Origin: Alisma plantago-aquatica
Taxonomy: Eukaryota; Streptophyta; Magnoliopsida; Alismatales; Alismataceae
Assembly (NCBI GenBank): GCA_963693085.1
Contig: OY856410.1
Coordinates: 1,334,301,804-1,334,365,803, forward strand
DNA length: 64,000 bases
Direction: 5' to 3'
Positions 1-9,833 of this stretch are shown here, in pieces (position 1 is the stretch's first letter; every line of letters begins with the position of its first letter). The notes under the pieces were generated by a model, which saw only the letters and a list, made by a program, of their open reading frames with translations, had not been told where the DNA came from and ran no database searches. Both the position numbers and the translations under genes were made by a program.

Positions 1-1932
1 TGATGCTAAAAGTGTACAAATTTGGCTGTTCGTGGTGGCAGGGTAACTACTTTCCTGAGTATCATAATGCTCTGTTTGGTAGGGTGTGGTACCTCTTCCT
101 TACAATCGTTTGTCACTTTTTCAGCAGTGAAAATCGTTTGGTACAAAGACGTCCGGTGCGGTTATGGAATTGTAATTCCTGTTTGGGCCGCTAAATTAGT
201 CAAATGTTAGGAATTTGTACCGCGCCTTTTTTGGGTGCGGTCAGGTGTAGTTGAGGAACCGGGCTTTCGCGAAAGGTGCTCTTTTTGCATCTATACCCCC
301 GCTTTATCTCCCCCACCCCTCCACTTTATCTCTCTTCTCTCTACCACTCCCAAATCCCAACCCGATCGCGTCCTGTATGGCTGTTTCTCTGTGACAGTCA
401 CGACGTGTAAAAGAACTCTCACGTAACATGAAAATTCACGGAATGGTATCTTACAGCTGCTGCGATATTCTTAATCTACCAAATAATTACAACGAAAAAT
501 AAGGAGCTCAAACCACATCCTACCAAATAAATTGTCAGCAGCTAAAAAGGCTTGATTACATTTTACTAGTTTTCCAATTCACCAAACTGCACCGGAGTAC
601 ACCCTACCAAACAGGGCCTGTGTGTAGAACATTGATATATGTAGGTTCATCCTCAAATTACTTCTGTTATCCTTTTTAATGTCACTTCTATTGTAACTTG
701 TAACTTTTTAAGTAGCACAAAGTTCTAAGAAATGAAGATAGTAAGTCGAAATTGATGATCCTTGTTTGATCTACTTACCTACCAGTGATGAACAGGGATT
801 GAAATTTGGCATCTCATGAGATAGATTAAGCTTTCCGGTACTACGGTTAGTGGTGAGTCATGCTCTCATGTGCACACAGTACTAGTAAACTTTAAAAGTC
901 ATTTATTGTATAGATTTAAGTACAATCACTTGTATATTGTTCATAACGGGCCCTTGGGTCAGGAACTGTGGGGTGCTGATGCTGACATCTAGAATGTCTA
1001 TAGTAGCATTTATGCTGTAATATTATAAGATTTTTATGTGTACAATACTACATTGGCGGCTCTCTACACACTGATATAAACACAAACGAATATTGATATA
1101 CATGCCTAGTTAATATCTTGAATCATTACAAATTAAGTAGCTGACCATATAGCTTGGGTTGACAATAATGTCAAAAATTACTTGAACTCAAGAGTCATGT
1201 ATCCAATTCATCTTGATATGTTAATTGCATATAAAATGGCGGCGACCTTGGAAAGATATACGACCAACCATTAAAAAAATGACTAGTCGAATTGTTTTGG
1301 ATGAAATTTTTAAGTAAAACATAACTATTATTGTCAATTTCAATGACATTAACGTCAAATCATACTATTTGCATATTCACGTGTTAACTACACAAATATT
1401 CGCTAGTGATGAGCACTGAAGATAGATATAAAAAGATTTCTGTACCTCTTGGTGTGGGTATGTAGTACTTCGTATACATTAGTAGGCTTACCGAAAAAAT
1501 GTGTAATACTAATGTGATTGTATAATTCTTGTGATAAGGTAAAAGCTCAAAATGTAGTACTTGTGTGCATATGATGGCAGTATTACGGATTTGTCAAAGC
1601 AGCTACGTGGGGAATTTGATCCTCTCTCGATACAAATTGATAATGTTTTCACTAGTGCTAATACCTATAAGTATGTACAGTTGTCACACAAATTTCACTT
1701 AGTATGCAGCAAATGCAAATGGCGATGATTTAAGCATTAAGAAATAGAATTCAAATTGTTGTTTGTGCTTGCTTCCACACAAGTGGGAGTGTGAATTGCA
1801 ACATGCTTTTCTCTCTCAATTGTTTTCCCTGCACGTAGTTTGTTGATATTCCTTTATTTCGCCATATACCATGATCCATCTTGTTATCTTGGCTTGCTTC
1901 AAATCTTAATCTAAAGGCATTGGTTTCAGTAG
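1..1932 (+). other. Noncoding sequence upstream of ceQORH-like last exon (probable intron)
   Basis: I find no exon encoding the missing N-terminal ~100 residues of the quinone oxidoreductase. The stretch is mostly AT-rich with stops in all frames. It ends in a pyrimidine/TAG acceptor immediately before the coding exon at 1933. The simplest reading is a long intron running off the left edge; a truncated gene copy is the alternative. Positions 70-616 hold a MITE-like inverted repeat. Positions 220-420 are GC- and CT-rich inside that repeat and look promoter-like only by composition. Confidence 0.5.
70..616. mobile_element. MITE-like element with short terminal inverted repeats
   Basis: CTCTGTTTGGTAGGGTGT near position 70 is matched by its inverse, ending ACCCTACCAAACAGGG, at 599-616, so about 17 bp of near-perfect inverted repeat bounds 547 bp. 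A second inverted pair lies further in (CCGGTGCGGTT near 154-164 and its imperfect inverse near 581-592). There is no long ORF. The CCTGTTTGGTA-type end is common among plant nonautonomous DNA elements. I could not see a convincing target-site duplication, so the superfamily is unassigned. Confidence 0.45.
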
Positions 1933-2631
1933 AATGGGGGCGGCCTTGCAGAGTATGCTGTAGCTTCCACAAGCTTGACGGTTAAGAGGTCCCCTGAAAT
2001 CTCAGCAGCTGAAGCTTGCGGTTTGTGCGTAGCTGGACTGACAGCACACCAGTGCCTCCAATCCATTGGAACAAAATTCGATGGAACTGGCAAACCTGCC
2101 AATATTTTAGTTACTGCTGGCTCTGGGGGAGTGGGGCATTATGCTATCCAGCTTGCAAAGCTCGCCAATCACCATGTCACTGCCACTTGTGGAGCTCGCA
2201 ATGTTGAATTGGTGAAGAGCCTCGGTGCTGATGAGGTACTAGATTACAAGACCCCGGAAGGTGCTAGCCTGAAAAGTCCATCTGGCAAGAAATACGATGG
2301 GGTGGTCCACTGCACAACAGGAATTCCCTGGTCCACCTTCGAGCCCAACCTTGCTCCAAACGGTAAGGTGGTGGACATCACTCCAGGAGCAGGTGCCATG
2401 TTGACATTTGCACTGAAGAAGCTAACATTCTCAAAGAAGCAACTAGTGCCTCTTCTGCTCATTCCCAAGGGGGAGAGTCTGGAGTTCCTGGTGGGGTTGT
2501 ATCAGGAAGGCAAAATCAGGACGGTTGTTGATTCTAAGTATCCACTGAGCAGGGCTGAGGAGGCTTGGGCAAAGAGCATCGAAGGGCATGCCACAGGCAA
2601 AATCGTGGTGGAGATTAACAGAGAGGAATAG
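1933..2631 (+). CDS. ceQORH: Chloroplast-envelope quinone oxidoreductase homologue, last exon
   Basis: This 232-codon exon encodes the C-terminal two thirds of a zinc-independent medium-chain dehydrogenase/reductase of the plant ceQORH family. These are NADPH-dependent enzymes that reduce reactive enones or quinones at the inner chloroplast envelope. The exon opens with NGGGLAEYAV after a TAG acceptor at 1930-1932. It carries the nucleotide-binding glycine motif AGSGGVGHYAIQLAK, then TATCGARN, LGADEVLDYKTPEG, KSPSGKKYDGVVHC and KKQLVPLLLIPKGE, and ends in GHATGKIVVE before TAG at 2629-2631. The family is about 329 residues long, so roughly 100 N-terminal residues (the substrate-side half of the catalytic domain) lie outside the window. 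The frame is open throughout with no damage. A retained gene end is most likely; a decayed or retrocopied fragment cannot be excluded without the 5' exons. Confidence 0.88.
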   Translation, partial: NGGGLAEYAVASTSLTVKRSPEISAAEACGLCVAGLTAHQCLQSIGTKFDGTGKPANILVTAGSGGVGHYAIQLAKLANHHVTATCGARNVELVKSLGADEVLDYKTPEGASLKSPSGKKYDGVVHCTTGIPWSTFEPNLAPNGKVVDITPGAGAMLTFALKKLTFSKKQLVPLLLIPKGESLEFLVGLYQEGKIRTVVDSKYPLSRAEEAWAKSIEGHATGKIVVEINREE

Positions 2632-3651
2632 AGAGCAAAAACGTGAGGAGCGATGGGCGACATCCTTCCTCCTTCGGGTACAGCAAACAAAAAGCCACTT
2701 CTGTGTTATATAAAAGTAGGTATAACTCTCAAGAAAAATGTAAAAGGAGATATAGGGATTTGTGGTGTTTGATGCTTTCTACAGTTTTTGACAGGTCCTG
2801 GTGTCTTTGTGTAACTCTGCATGTGTATCTCCTTGGGTGCATACTTTGTTCAGTGATGTTGTTACTGTCTGTACTTAAATTTGGTTTCAGTTTCTGATAA
2901 TTTCAGCACAATCTGCTTTCGCAAAGTGGTACTTCTTGGGTACATACTTCCTCTTCCTGATATTACTACATTTAAACATATTGCTTACCTCCATTTCTAA
3001 AGATTTCGGTGAATGTCGTCCTTTTGATGATCTGTTGGGTGGCATGCTATACACGGAGGTCTGCTTGGTCTTGTGATGGGAATACTGGTCTCGTCTTCTT
3101 CCCTTACTGTTTCACTTTCCAGCTGTATTGTCTGTAGCGATAAAAACGTTGGGCTCCATTCTGGATGTTTTTCCCAGGTGCCTGATATCTAAAACAGTTC
3201 GCTTTGCCTTTTTGATGTTGCAATGCTTAGCCGAAGCAGGCGTTTCTTTCTGAATTTTGCATTAATGGCTGTTGCGTTGTCTTGATTTTCTGTTTTCTTT
3301 GTGGAACTGTGTTGTCGCTGGTTCTTCTATATGTTTTAATGCGTTTATTCTGGTTTGCTATCTTTCCTATTAGTTTTAAGTGTTGAAATTGGCATTACAC
3401 AACCCTATCATCTGGCGCGGGAGACATCCTCTTGCAAGAATTCAGGACGTGATTTAAAAGGGGCATGAACTTTTGGATTTTGGTATGGTGGGTTCGGGTA
3501 ATAATCTTTTAAGTATGGGGTTGCATATTACTACTTGGAAACTGTCCAGCTAATATGGATGCTTTCACTTGTCCTGTCCTGATCACCACTGCATATAGTT
3601 GGGTGGTTGCATCCATTGTTGGTAGCGGTGCAGCCGGTGCTTCCTCTTAAG
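2632..3651 (+). other. 3' UTR and downstream noncoding sequence
   Basis: This follows the ceQORH stop codon. The first ~300 bases are T/G-rich with near-upstream-like TGTGTAA/TGTGTAT words, as in plant 3' UTRs, but no clear AATAAA was seen. The rest is noncoding with short stop-rich ORFs only, and I see no family signature in it. Confidence 0.4.
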
Positions 3652-4080
3652 ACCCTGTTTGGTTCGGCTGCATCTGACAGTGTGCAGTTCTAAGTCACCG
3701 TGATTTTGAAGTGAAAGTATTTGACACGATTCCAAATCTCAGCAAAGAAATTAATCAAACAACGATAACTGGATTATGTAGAAAAAGTTGGAAAGCAAAC
3801 TGCAACCCCCTGGGGTTGATTTGTTTTCATTCGCTGTTCAGCTTGTGCAACTTCCGTCTTTTTCTGCTGATGGTTTCCTCATCTCCAACCAATGCGCGGG
3901 TGGAGAATGGTAGCTGGGCGTGATTGTTAAGATTAGGTTCTTCGGTAGTAAGTTAATCAACCGTAACCACAGGTTTATACTACCTCTAACCACAGGTCGA
4001 CAATTAAAGGCATTACGTTGAAGCTAAAATCAAACTACCAGTGGTAGATGCGTTGCGTTGAAGCTACATCAAACAAAGGA
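3652..4080. mobile_element. Possible nonautonomous DNA element, diverged inverted ends
   Basis: The left edge ACCCTGTTTGGTTCGGCTGCA is loosely mirrored at 4056-4080, whose reverse complement reads TTTGTTTGATGTAGCTTCAA. The edges share TGTTTG and GCT-CA with several mismatches. The interior repeats a 'GTTGAAGCTA(C/A)AATCAAA'-like phrase twice (about 4018-4035 and 4056-4073). No target-site duplication or coding capacity is visible, so this is a weak call. Confidence 0.25.
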
Positions 4081-4268
4081 TGGAGTGTGTGTAGTTAACC
4101 GTTTTGTATTTTCTTTTATGAAAGTTCCTGCTGTCAGGACTATCTGCTTCCGAGATATTTATATTTAGGCGTATAATCTTATACCCCCTTTGCATGGACG
4201 AGATCTCTTGGACAAATGGCAAGCTTGGCTTGACACCTAACCCCCTTTCTCTCTCTCCCACTCCAAGT

Positions 4269-4276
4269 TATATATA
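4269..4276 (+). promoter_or_regulatory. TATA-like box with CT-rich leader
   Basis: TATATATA is followed by CT-rich, leader-like sequence and the first ATG at 4344. That ATG opens only a ~25-codon frame. It resembles a plant core promoter by composition, possibly of a gene lost to the transposon cluster downstream, but chance is a fair explanation. Confidence 0.2.
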
Positions 4277-4556
4277 CCTCCCACCTTCCATTAAAACTAC
4301 TTCTTTACACACCTAGCTTCCTTTCTCTAGATCCTATGTCTATATGAAGAAGAAATCATGTAAGGAAAGAGATTCTTATTTGTACAAATGGTGTGAACTT
4401 GGAAGGAGCATGTGTTAGCATCTGGTTGTAACCAAACAAGGCTTAAGCTAAGTTGACATTGGAGTTGGCTGTTGCCACTTGGCACTTGGGAGACTTTTCG
4501 AGGTACGAGGATTATTGTCCATCGACAGCAAGAAAACACATTGATGGTAGAGTTCC

Positions 4557-4621
4557 GGGGGGGGGGGGGGCAGACGCGCCTCAAACGCGCTGCAAACACC
4601 CCCCCCCCACACACACACACA
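4557..4621. repeat. G14 / C10 inverted homopolymers followed by (AC)n
   Basis: A run of 14 G (4557-4570) and a run of 10 C (4599-4608) flank 28 bases that themselves contain CGCG/GCGC words. A short AC dinucleotide tract follows to 4621. The G and C runs can pair as a hairpin, or the G run may fold as a quadruplex. Overlapping ORFs here are composition artefacts. Confidence 0.85.
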
Positions 4622-4671
4622 GGTCTTGTTTTTTTTTCTCTTTTGATTTTTTTGGGGGAAAATAAAATAGG

Positions 4672-5843
4672 AGAATTCGCTGTTTTGTTATAATTTTTAT
4701 TTCGTAACAATTTTTTTGACGAAACAAAATGCACCGGATTCATTATAAAAAATACATTTGAACAAGACTAACATTGATATATTTTTGAAAAAACTAAATA
4801 ATAAATAAGTCAAATATTAACATAATACACCCAATATGGTGTTAATACGTTTAGTATGAAAATGTTATGATGTGAATGCGCCAACTTATGGTGTGAATGT
4901 GTGAACGCATCCACTTATGGTGTGAATGCGCCAACTTATGGTGTGAATGTGTCCACTTATGGTGTGAATGTGTGAATGCGCCCACTTATGGTGTGAATGC
5001 GCCAACTTATGGTGTGAATGTGTGAATGCACCCACTTATGGTTGAATGCGCTGACTTATGGTGTGAATGTGCCCAGTTATGGTGTCAATGCACCCAGTTA
5101 TGGTGTGAATGCGTCCACTTATGGTGTGAATGTTCCTACATAATGCGCCCAGTTATGGTGTGAATGCGTCCACTTATGGTGTGAATGTGTGAATGCACTC
5201 AGTTATGGTGTGAATGCACCCACTTATGGTGTGAATGTGTGAATGCGCCCAATTATGATGTGAATGCGCCTACTTATGGTGTGAATGTGTCCACTTATGG
5301 TGTGAATGTTTCTACATAATGCGCCAAATATTAGTAGTAAAGCACCCACTTATGGTGTGAATGCGTCCACTTATGCTGTGAATGCACCCACTTATGGTGT
5401 GAATGTTCCTACTTAACACGCCAAATGTTAGTAGTAAAGTGCCCACTTATGGTGTGAATGCACCCACATATGGTGTGAATGCGCCCAGTTATGGTGTGAA
5501 TGCGCCCAACATTTGTAATAAAAACACATTTATAGTGTGAATGCACCTGATTATAATGTGAATGCGCCCAATTATGATGTGCTTACTTATAATGCGCCAA
5601 ATTTGAGTTAATGTGTCAATTATGGTGTGAATGCGACTTATAAGATCTTGTCCATAAATTACAAATTATCCCAATTCTTAACATAATACGTCCAATATTT
5701 GTAAAAAAGTGTGTATATCATTTTTTGTCAAAGTATATCAATATTAGTCTTGTTAGATTGGATTTTGTGTGACAAGTCCAATAGTTTTTGTTTCGTCAAA
5801 AAATTCATTAAGGATCAAAAGTTATTAGCAAAATATGAATTAT
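4672..5843. mobile_element. Long-TIR (foldback/MULE-like) nonautonomous element with a minisatellite core
   Basis: Sequence from about 4672 to 4790 is mirrored at about 5725-5843. Matching inverted words include TTTTTTGACGAAACAAAA (left, ~4715) with its inverse TTTTGTTTCGTCAAAAAA (right, ~5786), and AACAAGACTAACATTGATAT (left, ~4758) with its inverse ATATCAATATTAGTCTTGTT (right, ~5737). Arms are therefore about 110 bp and imperfect. The interior is almost entirely a ~21-bp minisatellite, with no transposase. Long arms resemble Mutator-like or foldback elements. I saw no clear 9-bp target duplication, so the superfamily is an inference. Confidence 0.6.
4860..5640. repeat. ~21-bp minisatellite (TTATGGTGTGAATGCGCCCAC type)
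   Basis: Roughly 30 tandem units share the core TTATGGTGTGAATG, followed by a variable CGCCCAC/TGTCCAC/CACCCAC tail. Some units carry an extra TGTGAATG insertion and some are replaced by an 'AATGTTAGTAGTAAAG' spacer. Degeneration increases toward the right end. It lies wholly between the inverted arms of the surrounding element. Confidence 0.9.
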
Positions 5844-5894
5844 ATACTCTTTTATTTGCATCTATGCCACATGGAAAATAAAATAAAAAAGCTA

Positions 5895-5996
5895 AGTGGG
5901 GCCTGGCCGAGGAATACCACCCCAGCCAAGCGGTTCCCGCTTTACGGGACACGTCACTACCGCGCGACGGATTCACCGCGTCGCGGTAGTATTTTC
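5895..5996. other. GC-rich islet with near-palindrome
   Basis: About 100 bp of GC-rich DNA sits abruptly in AT-rich surroundings. Within it, ACTACCGCGCGACGG (~5955) and CCGCGTCGCGGTAGT (~5975) form an imperfect hairpin with 15-bp arms and a 5-base loop. It may be a remnant of another element. I do not recognise it. Confidence 0.35.
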
Positions 5997-6301
5997 GGAA
6001 TAGATATCCAGACCTCAATTATCGCAAAACACAGAACATGAAGTGGCTGTCTGATATTATACATAGAAATCTTACGTATAGTGCCAGAAGCTGTAAGGTT
6101 TCGACTCTAGAGAGAGGACGGAAAATATAGAAGTATTAAATATTAATGATAAAAGTTATTAAAGACACTACGGACTTTAAATTAAAACACAAGTATTAAA
6201 CAAGGCTGAATACATATAAATTTCGTATATCATTGTCATGTACACGTTTACACATATCTTTAAATAATAGTTATGTAATATATGTTTATGTATCCTATAG
6301 T

Positions 6302-7028
6302 TAGGGCTGTCAATGGGGAGGGTATTATCCGTTTACCCTTACCCATACCCTGGAGGGTAAGGGTAAGGGTAGAGATTTTTATTACCCTTTACCCATTTAC
6401 CCGTTCCCCGTTTCCCCGCTATACTATAAGGGGAGGGTAAGGTATAGACATTATCCATACCCTTTTACCCTTTTACCCGCACATGATATAAAGGTTACAC
6501 AAAAGTATATTCTAAAGGAGTTTGTATGTAAATGTTTAACCCTAATACTTTATTCTCTCATTGGAAAATGACTTGGTATTGTGCTTGTAATACTTTCTTG
6601 TTCAGGGAAAAACATATATATCTTGCGGAAAATGAGGTGTTGGTGAAACACTTATTTGTTATGCATACTTATACAAAGGAAAAATTGATTTATGTATAAA
6701 AAATTGTTATTATGTGAATTAACTTAACTTTACATGGAGAAACATATGATTTTGAATTGGATATAATGTTTTATATGTTGTTATCAATAAATTAGTTATA
6801 AAATTATTAAAAATCAACACACAATGTGTATAAAACTCTTTTTTTGTCAAAATTACCCGCTTACCCTTTACCCTCCCCGTTTACCCTGTGGAGAAGAGGG
6901 TAAGGGTAAGGGGAGGGTAAGGAGATTGCTGAGAAGGATAATTACCCTTACCCTTACCCGCTACCCAAAGAGGGTAAGGGTAAGGGTAAGACCTTACCCT
7001 CCCCATACCCTCCCCATTGACAACCCTA
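6302..7028. mobile_element. Nonautonomous hAT element, 8-bp TSD CCTATAGT
   Basis: The ends are TAGGGCTGTCAATGGGGAG at 6302 and the inverse, finishing CCCATTGACAACCCTA, at 7028, so TIRs of about 20 bp have one mismatch. The flanking octamers 6294-6301 and 7029-7036 are both CCTATAGT, an exact 8-bp target duplication as in hAT transposons. Subterminal zones of about 180 bp on each side are packed with GGGTAA/TTACCC hexamers in both orientations. The ~350-bp middle is AT-rich and noncoding. With no transposase it must have moved in trans. The intact TSD suggests it is not very old. Confidence 0.9.
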
Positions 7029-7156
7029 CCTATAGTGAGTATTCTTAGATCAAGCTTTCAAATAAGTACTAAAAATATGATGTGCATTTTTAAAATAAAC
7101 AATGCTTATTAATAAGTACTAGGATACCTAGTTTATACTTGAAGATTTATCCGTGT

Positions 7157-7372
7157 TGTCCTCTCTCTCTCACTCCATTGGGTACCTCTCTCTTTATTTA
7201 ATACATTCTCTTTCTCCATCTGCTATTACATTCTTTCTATTTACTGTACTTTCTCTCTCCATCTATTTTTCTTAATATTTATTATGCACTCTCTCTATCC
7301 ATTGATTTTTTATTTCTATTAGTTACACTCCCTCTCTCAATCCATTTATGTCCTTTTCATTCTACACTTTCT
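7157..7372. repeat. Degenerate ~40-bp pyrimidine-rich tandem repeat
   Basis: Five or so units each begin CTCTCTCTCCATC(T/C)ATT and end in an ATTACACT/ATGCACT phrase, the last three spaced about 39 bp. The same pattern resumes at 9817-9862 (CACTCTCTCCATCCATTAA), so the LINE at 7373-9816 appears to have split the array. Confidence 0.6.
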
Positions 7373-7904
7373 TTTTTTTGGTCAGCTAAACTCGAAGGTG
7401 TTTTTTTTTTCCGTTTTTGAGAAAAGGTGAGTATATGCGATGCATTTCATTACCCAAGCTGAGTAATGAAGAAAAATAGAGCAAAAAAGCAAAACTATAC
7501 AAGCACATCAGAACACACTCCAGCTCGCAAGCACGAAGATATACGAATCAGAGCCAATGAGCAAGCAAGGAGCCCAAAGAATAATATACCACAGAGGCTA
7601 TCCAAAAACTCAGATGTCAGAAATCAAGAGAGCCTTCAACTCATCAGAACTAGAAAAAAGAATATACAGAAAGTAGCAAATAGACGCATCAGAATACCAA
7701 CCAGAAGCAAAAATGTTCGAGCCATGCAAGCAACCTTAGAAACACCATAAAGGGGCCATCCAAATAGAATATACTACCCACCAAGTGGCCTGGAGAAGAA
7801 TCAAGAGATATGGAAGATCTGAACAGCAAACCAAGGATCCAACGAAACATCCACAAGCTGCAGCAGAGGCACTTCAGGTACATCCATACAACAGGGACAT
7901 GATA

Positions 7905-8102
7905 CTAACTACACCAGAAATCATCAAGGATCGCAGCAAGGATCTTAGAATTAAGATTGAGAAAGTCGTTATGGATGATTTTATCAATCTTAGTAGTCGT
8001 AAGATCCAGACCATGTTGATGGTTGTCCCAAGTGAAAAATGGACCTTGCAAATTAAGTTCAAAAAGTCTACAATCTAGAAGGAAGTCATTAAAATCAACC
8101 AT
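7905..8102 (-). pseudogene. LINE ORF2 fragment, endonuclease C-terminal part
   Basis: DFNDFLLDCRLFELNLQG and PFFTWDNHQHG, then TTKIDKIIHNDF, match the late endonuclease block with its D-N-D-type (DFND) and FTW motifs and the 'KIDK' strand before the linker to RT. About 250 bp separate it from the N-terminal piece in damaged sequence. Downstream (toward 7380) only a stop-riddled tail remains. Confidence 0.7.
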
Positions 8103-8357
8103 GGGTTTTCTATAAGGGGGATGCCTTCCAATTTTTTCTTCCTCTTTTCAAAAAATGTTGAAATCACCCATAATGACCCAAGGTGTGTTAAATGAAATTA
8201 TAAGCATCCTCGATAGAAGTTTGCAAACCAACTCTATCATTATCTACATTATGGACATAGACAACAGTTAAGCTCAAACTTAAATCACTAAAAGAACATT
8301 AACATGCATAAGCTGATCCCTCTCCTTAATTTTGATGACGTCACATGAATTCTCCTT

Positions 8358-8582
8358 CTAAAGAATAAAAATTCTCCACAAAGCATGGGAATCATGATTA
8401 GCAATCCAATTGTACTCGTTGAAGTATCTATCCATGAAGTTATGACCCTTATCAGTTCTAAGTTTGGTCTCAATAAGAATTACTATATCACATCGTAACC
8501 TACTGATCTCCTCTTGGATATTAGTAATCTTCTTACTGATACCTATAACATTCCAAGAGAAGATATAGAGAGGGGAACTCAT
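8358..8582 (-). pseudogene. LINE ORF2 fragment, endonuclease N-terminus
   Basis: The frame contains YIFSWNVIGISKKITNIQEE followed by CDIVILIETKL. This is the N-terminal signature of the plant LINE EEP endonuclease (NVRG and a metal-binding ETK). The usual Arg in NVRG reads Ile here. The frame is lost after about 74 codons. Confidence 0.75.
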
Positions 8583-9148
8583 TTGATAACATCAACTGTT
8601 GAGATGACAACCTCATCTTTCTTTTTTCGTTGATAGTTTCAAAGCCACCTGGGGAGGCGTGGATAGAAGGAGGAAACAGAAGACGATGGAAAATACTTGA
8701 ATTAACCTTCTTGTTATTATCAGGGGGAGGAGAAATTGTGGTGGTACCCTATCGAGAAGATGAAGAGATGTTCTTACTTGAATCGAAGATAGGAAACTGA
8801 GTAGATGGAACATATTTCCCCCCTGAAGCGACTCAACCAAGGCATCATTTTGTTGCAGCTAAGGGGTTTAGAAGAATTTCATATGAACATCCACAAGAAG
8901 AAGAATAAGAAATTTGAACAATATTAGACTCTGTAGTTTTCACAATCAAAGGACCAGGCTGTCCAGAATAAACAAAGATCTTGCATTCTATTTCTTCATG
9001 ACCATAGAAGGAACATTTGGAAATATATGAGCTATCCATTCATAGAAAAATCAACTCTATATGAAGTACCATCATCCTCTTAAAGATCAATGAAAACATG
9101 GAAAGTTGAAGACGACGACAGTAAAACTTGGATCGTAGCATAATCAAG

Positions 9149-9430
9149 TCACCAACAAAATCTTGTAGTACACATAGGAGTACCCAAAAAAGATCCAACA
9201 CATTCATAAATATTCTTGTCCCAGAGCTCAATAGGAAGATTATATATATGAATCCAGATAGGAGCGTCTTTCATCACAATCCTAGCAATATCTTGTCCAG
9301 GTTTACATTTCGATAGAATAAGAGGGTGATTTTGGACATACCAAGTCCCAAAATCACTAGCAACCTTGAAATTTAGTGCTTTTGAAAATCGTATGAGAAA
9401 GAGGCCATTTCCCCTTACAATCACCTCCAT
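9149..9430 (-). pseudogene. LINE ORF1 fragment, DUF4283 domain
   Basis: A 93-residue frame contains GNGLFLIRFSKALNFKVASD, GTWYVQNHPLIL, KCKPGQDIARIV and APIWIHIYNLPIELWDKN. This is the conserved order of the plant LINE ORF1 DUF4283 domain (a gag-like, RNA-binding-associated protein). Upstream and downstream frames are broken, and no CCHC knuckle was found downstream. It matches the orientation of the endonuclease pieces. Confidence 0.75.
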
Positions 9431-9833
9431 AGAACCATCCGGATTCTACAACCAATAGAGATAGTTTTCAAGCGTTGAAAGATGTGGATTGAATTAAAGG
9501 ACATAACCCGCCAAGCAAGATTTCCATTCAAGAGAATCCTCAATGAGTTCCAAAGTCATGAAGATAAGTTTACCATCCTTCACTGTGACAGACATCGCTT
9601 CCAGGGCATAAGGAACATCTGCATTGGTTTCTTTTGAAATTTTTGACCATCCCCTAGGACCATTTGAAAGAAAGAGCAAAGCACTAGATAAATCTAGATC
9701 ACCGTCACTCTTCTTCTAGATTTTTTGCCATTGATTGTGAGGTCAGGGGTGGCAACGCCCAATCTCCTATCCACACTCTCCTTTCAACATCCTACCCATA
9801 ATGAAATGTGGCTGTCTTCATTTTACACTCTCT

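Larger units (their letters stand above)
7373..9816 (-). mobile_element. Decayed, RT-deleted LINE (L1-type) retrotransposon
   Basis: Read on the minus strand, the order is a DUF4283 ORF1 remnant (9430-9149), the start of an apurinic-type endonuclease (8582-8358), a later endonuclease piece (8102-7905) and a tail ending near 7380 against a T run at 7372-7379 (the poly-A side). No reverse transcriptase motifs are seen, so most of ORF2 is missing. Candidate target duplications are 7356-7372 (TTCATTCTACACTTTCT) and 9817-9833 (TTCATTTTACACTCTCT), 15 of 17 identical. Both lie in a local repeat, so the TSD call is moderate. Confidence 0.7.

Noticed and set aside
1..430. Two or three short plus-strand ORFs near the left edge
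   Set aside because: 60-63 codons, no homology recognised, overlapping frames within a MITE-like segment.
4327..4743. 138-aa minus-strand protein
   Set aside because: The frame runs through homopolymer G/C and AC tracts and an inverted-repeat arm; low-complexity artefact.
4860..5640. CRISPR-like array
   Set aside because: Units are directly adjacent degenerate ~21-bp tandem repeats with no unique spacers, in a plant genome; it is a minisatellite.
6302..7028. Interstitial telomere repeat
   Set aside because: The hexamer GGGTAA is not the plant TTTAGGG repeat, it occurs in both orientations, and the segment has hAT TIRs and an 8-bp TSD.
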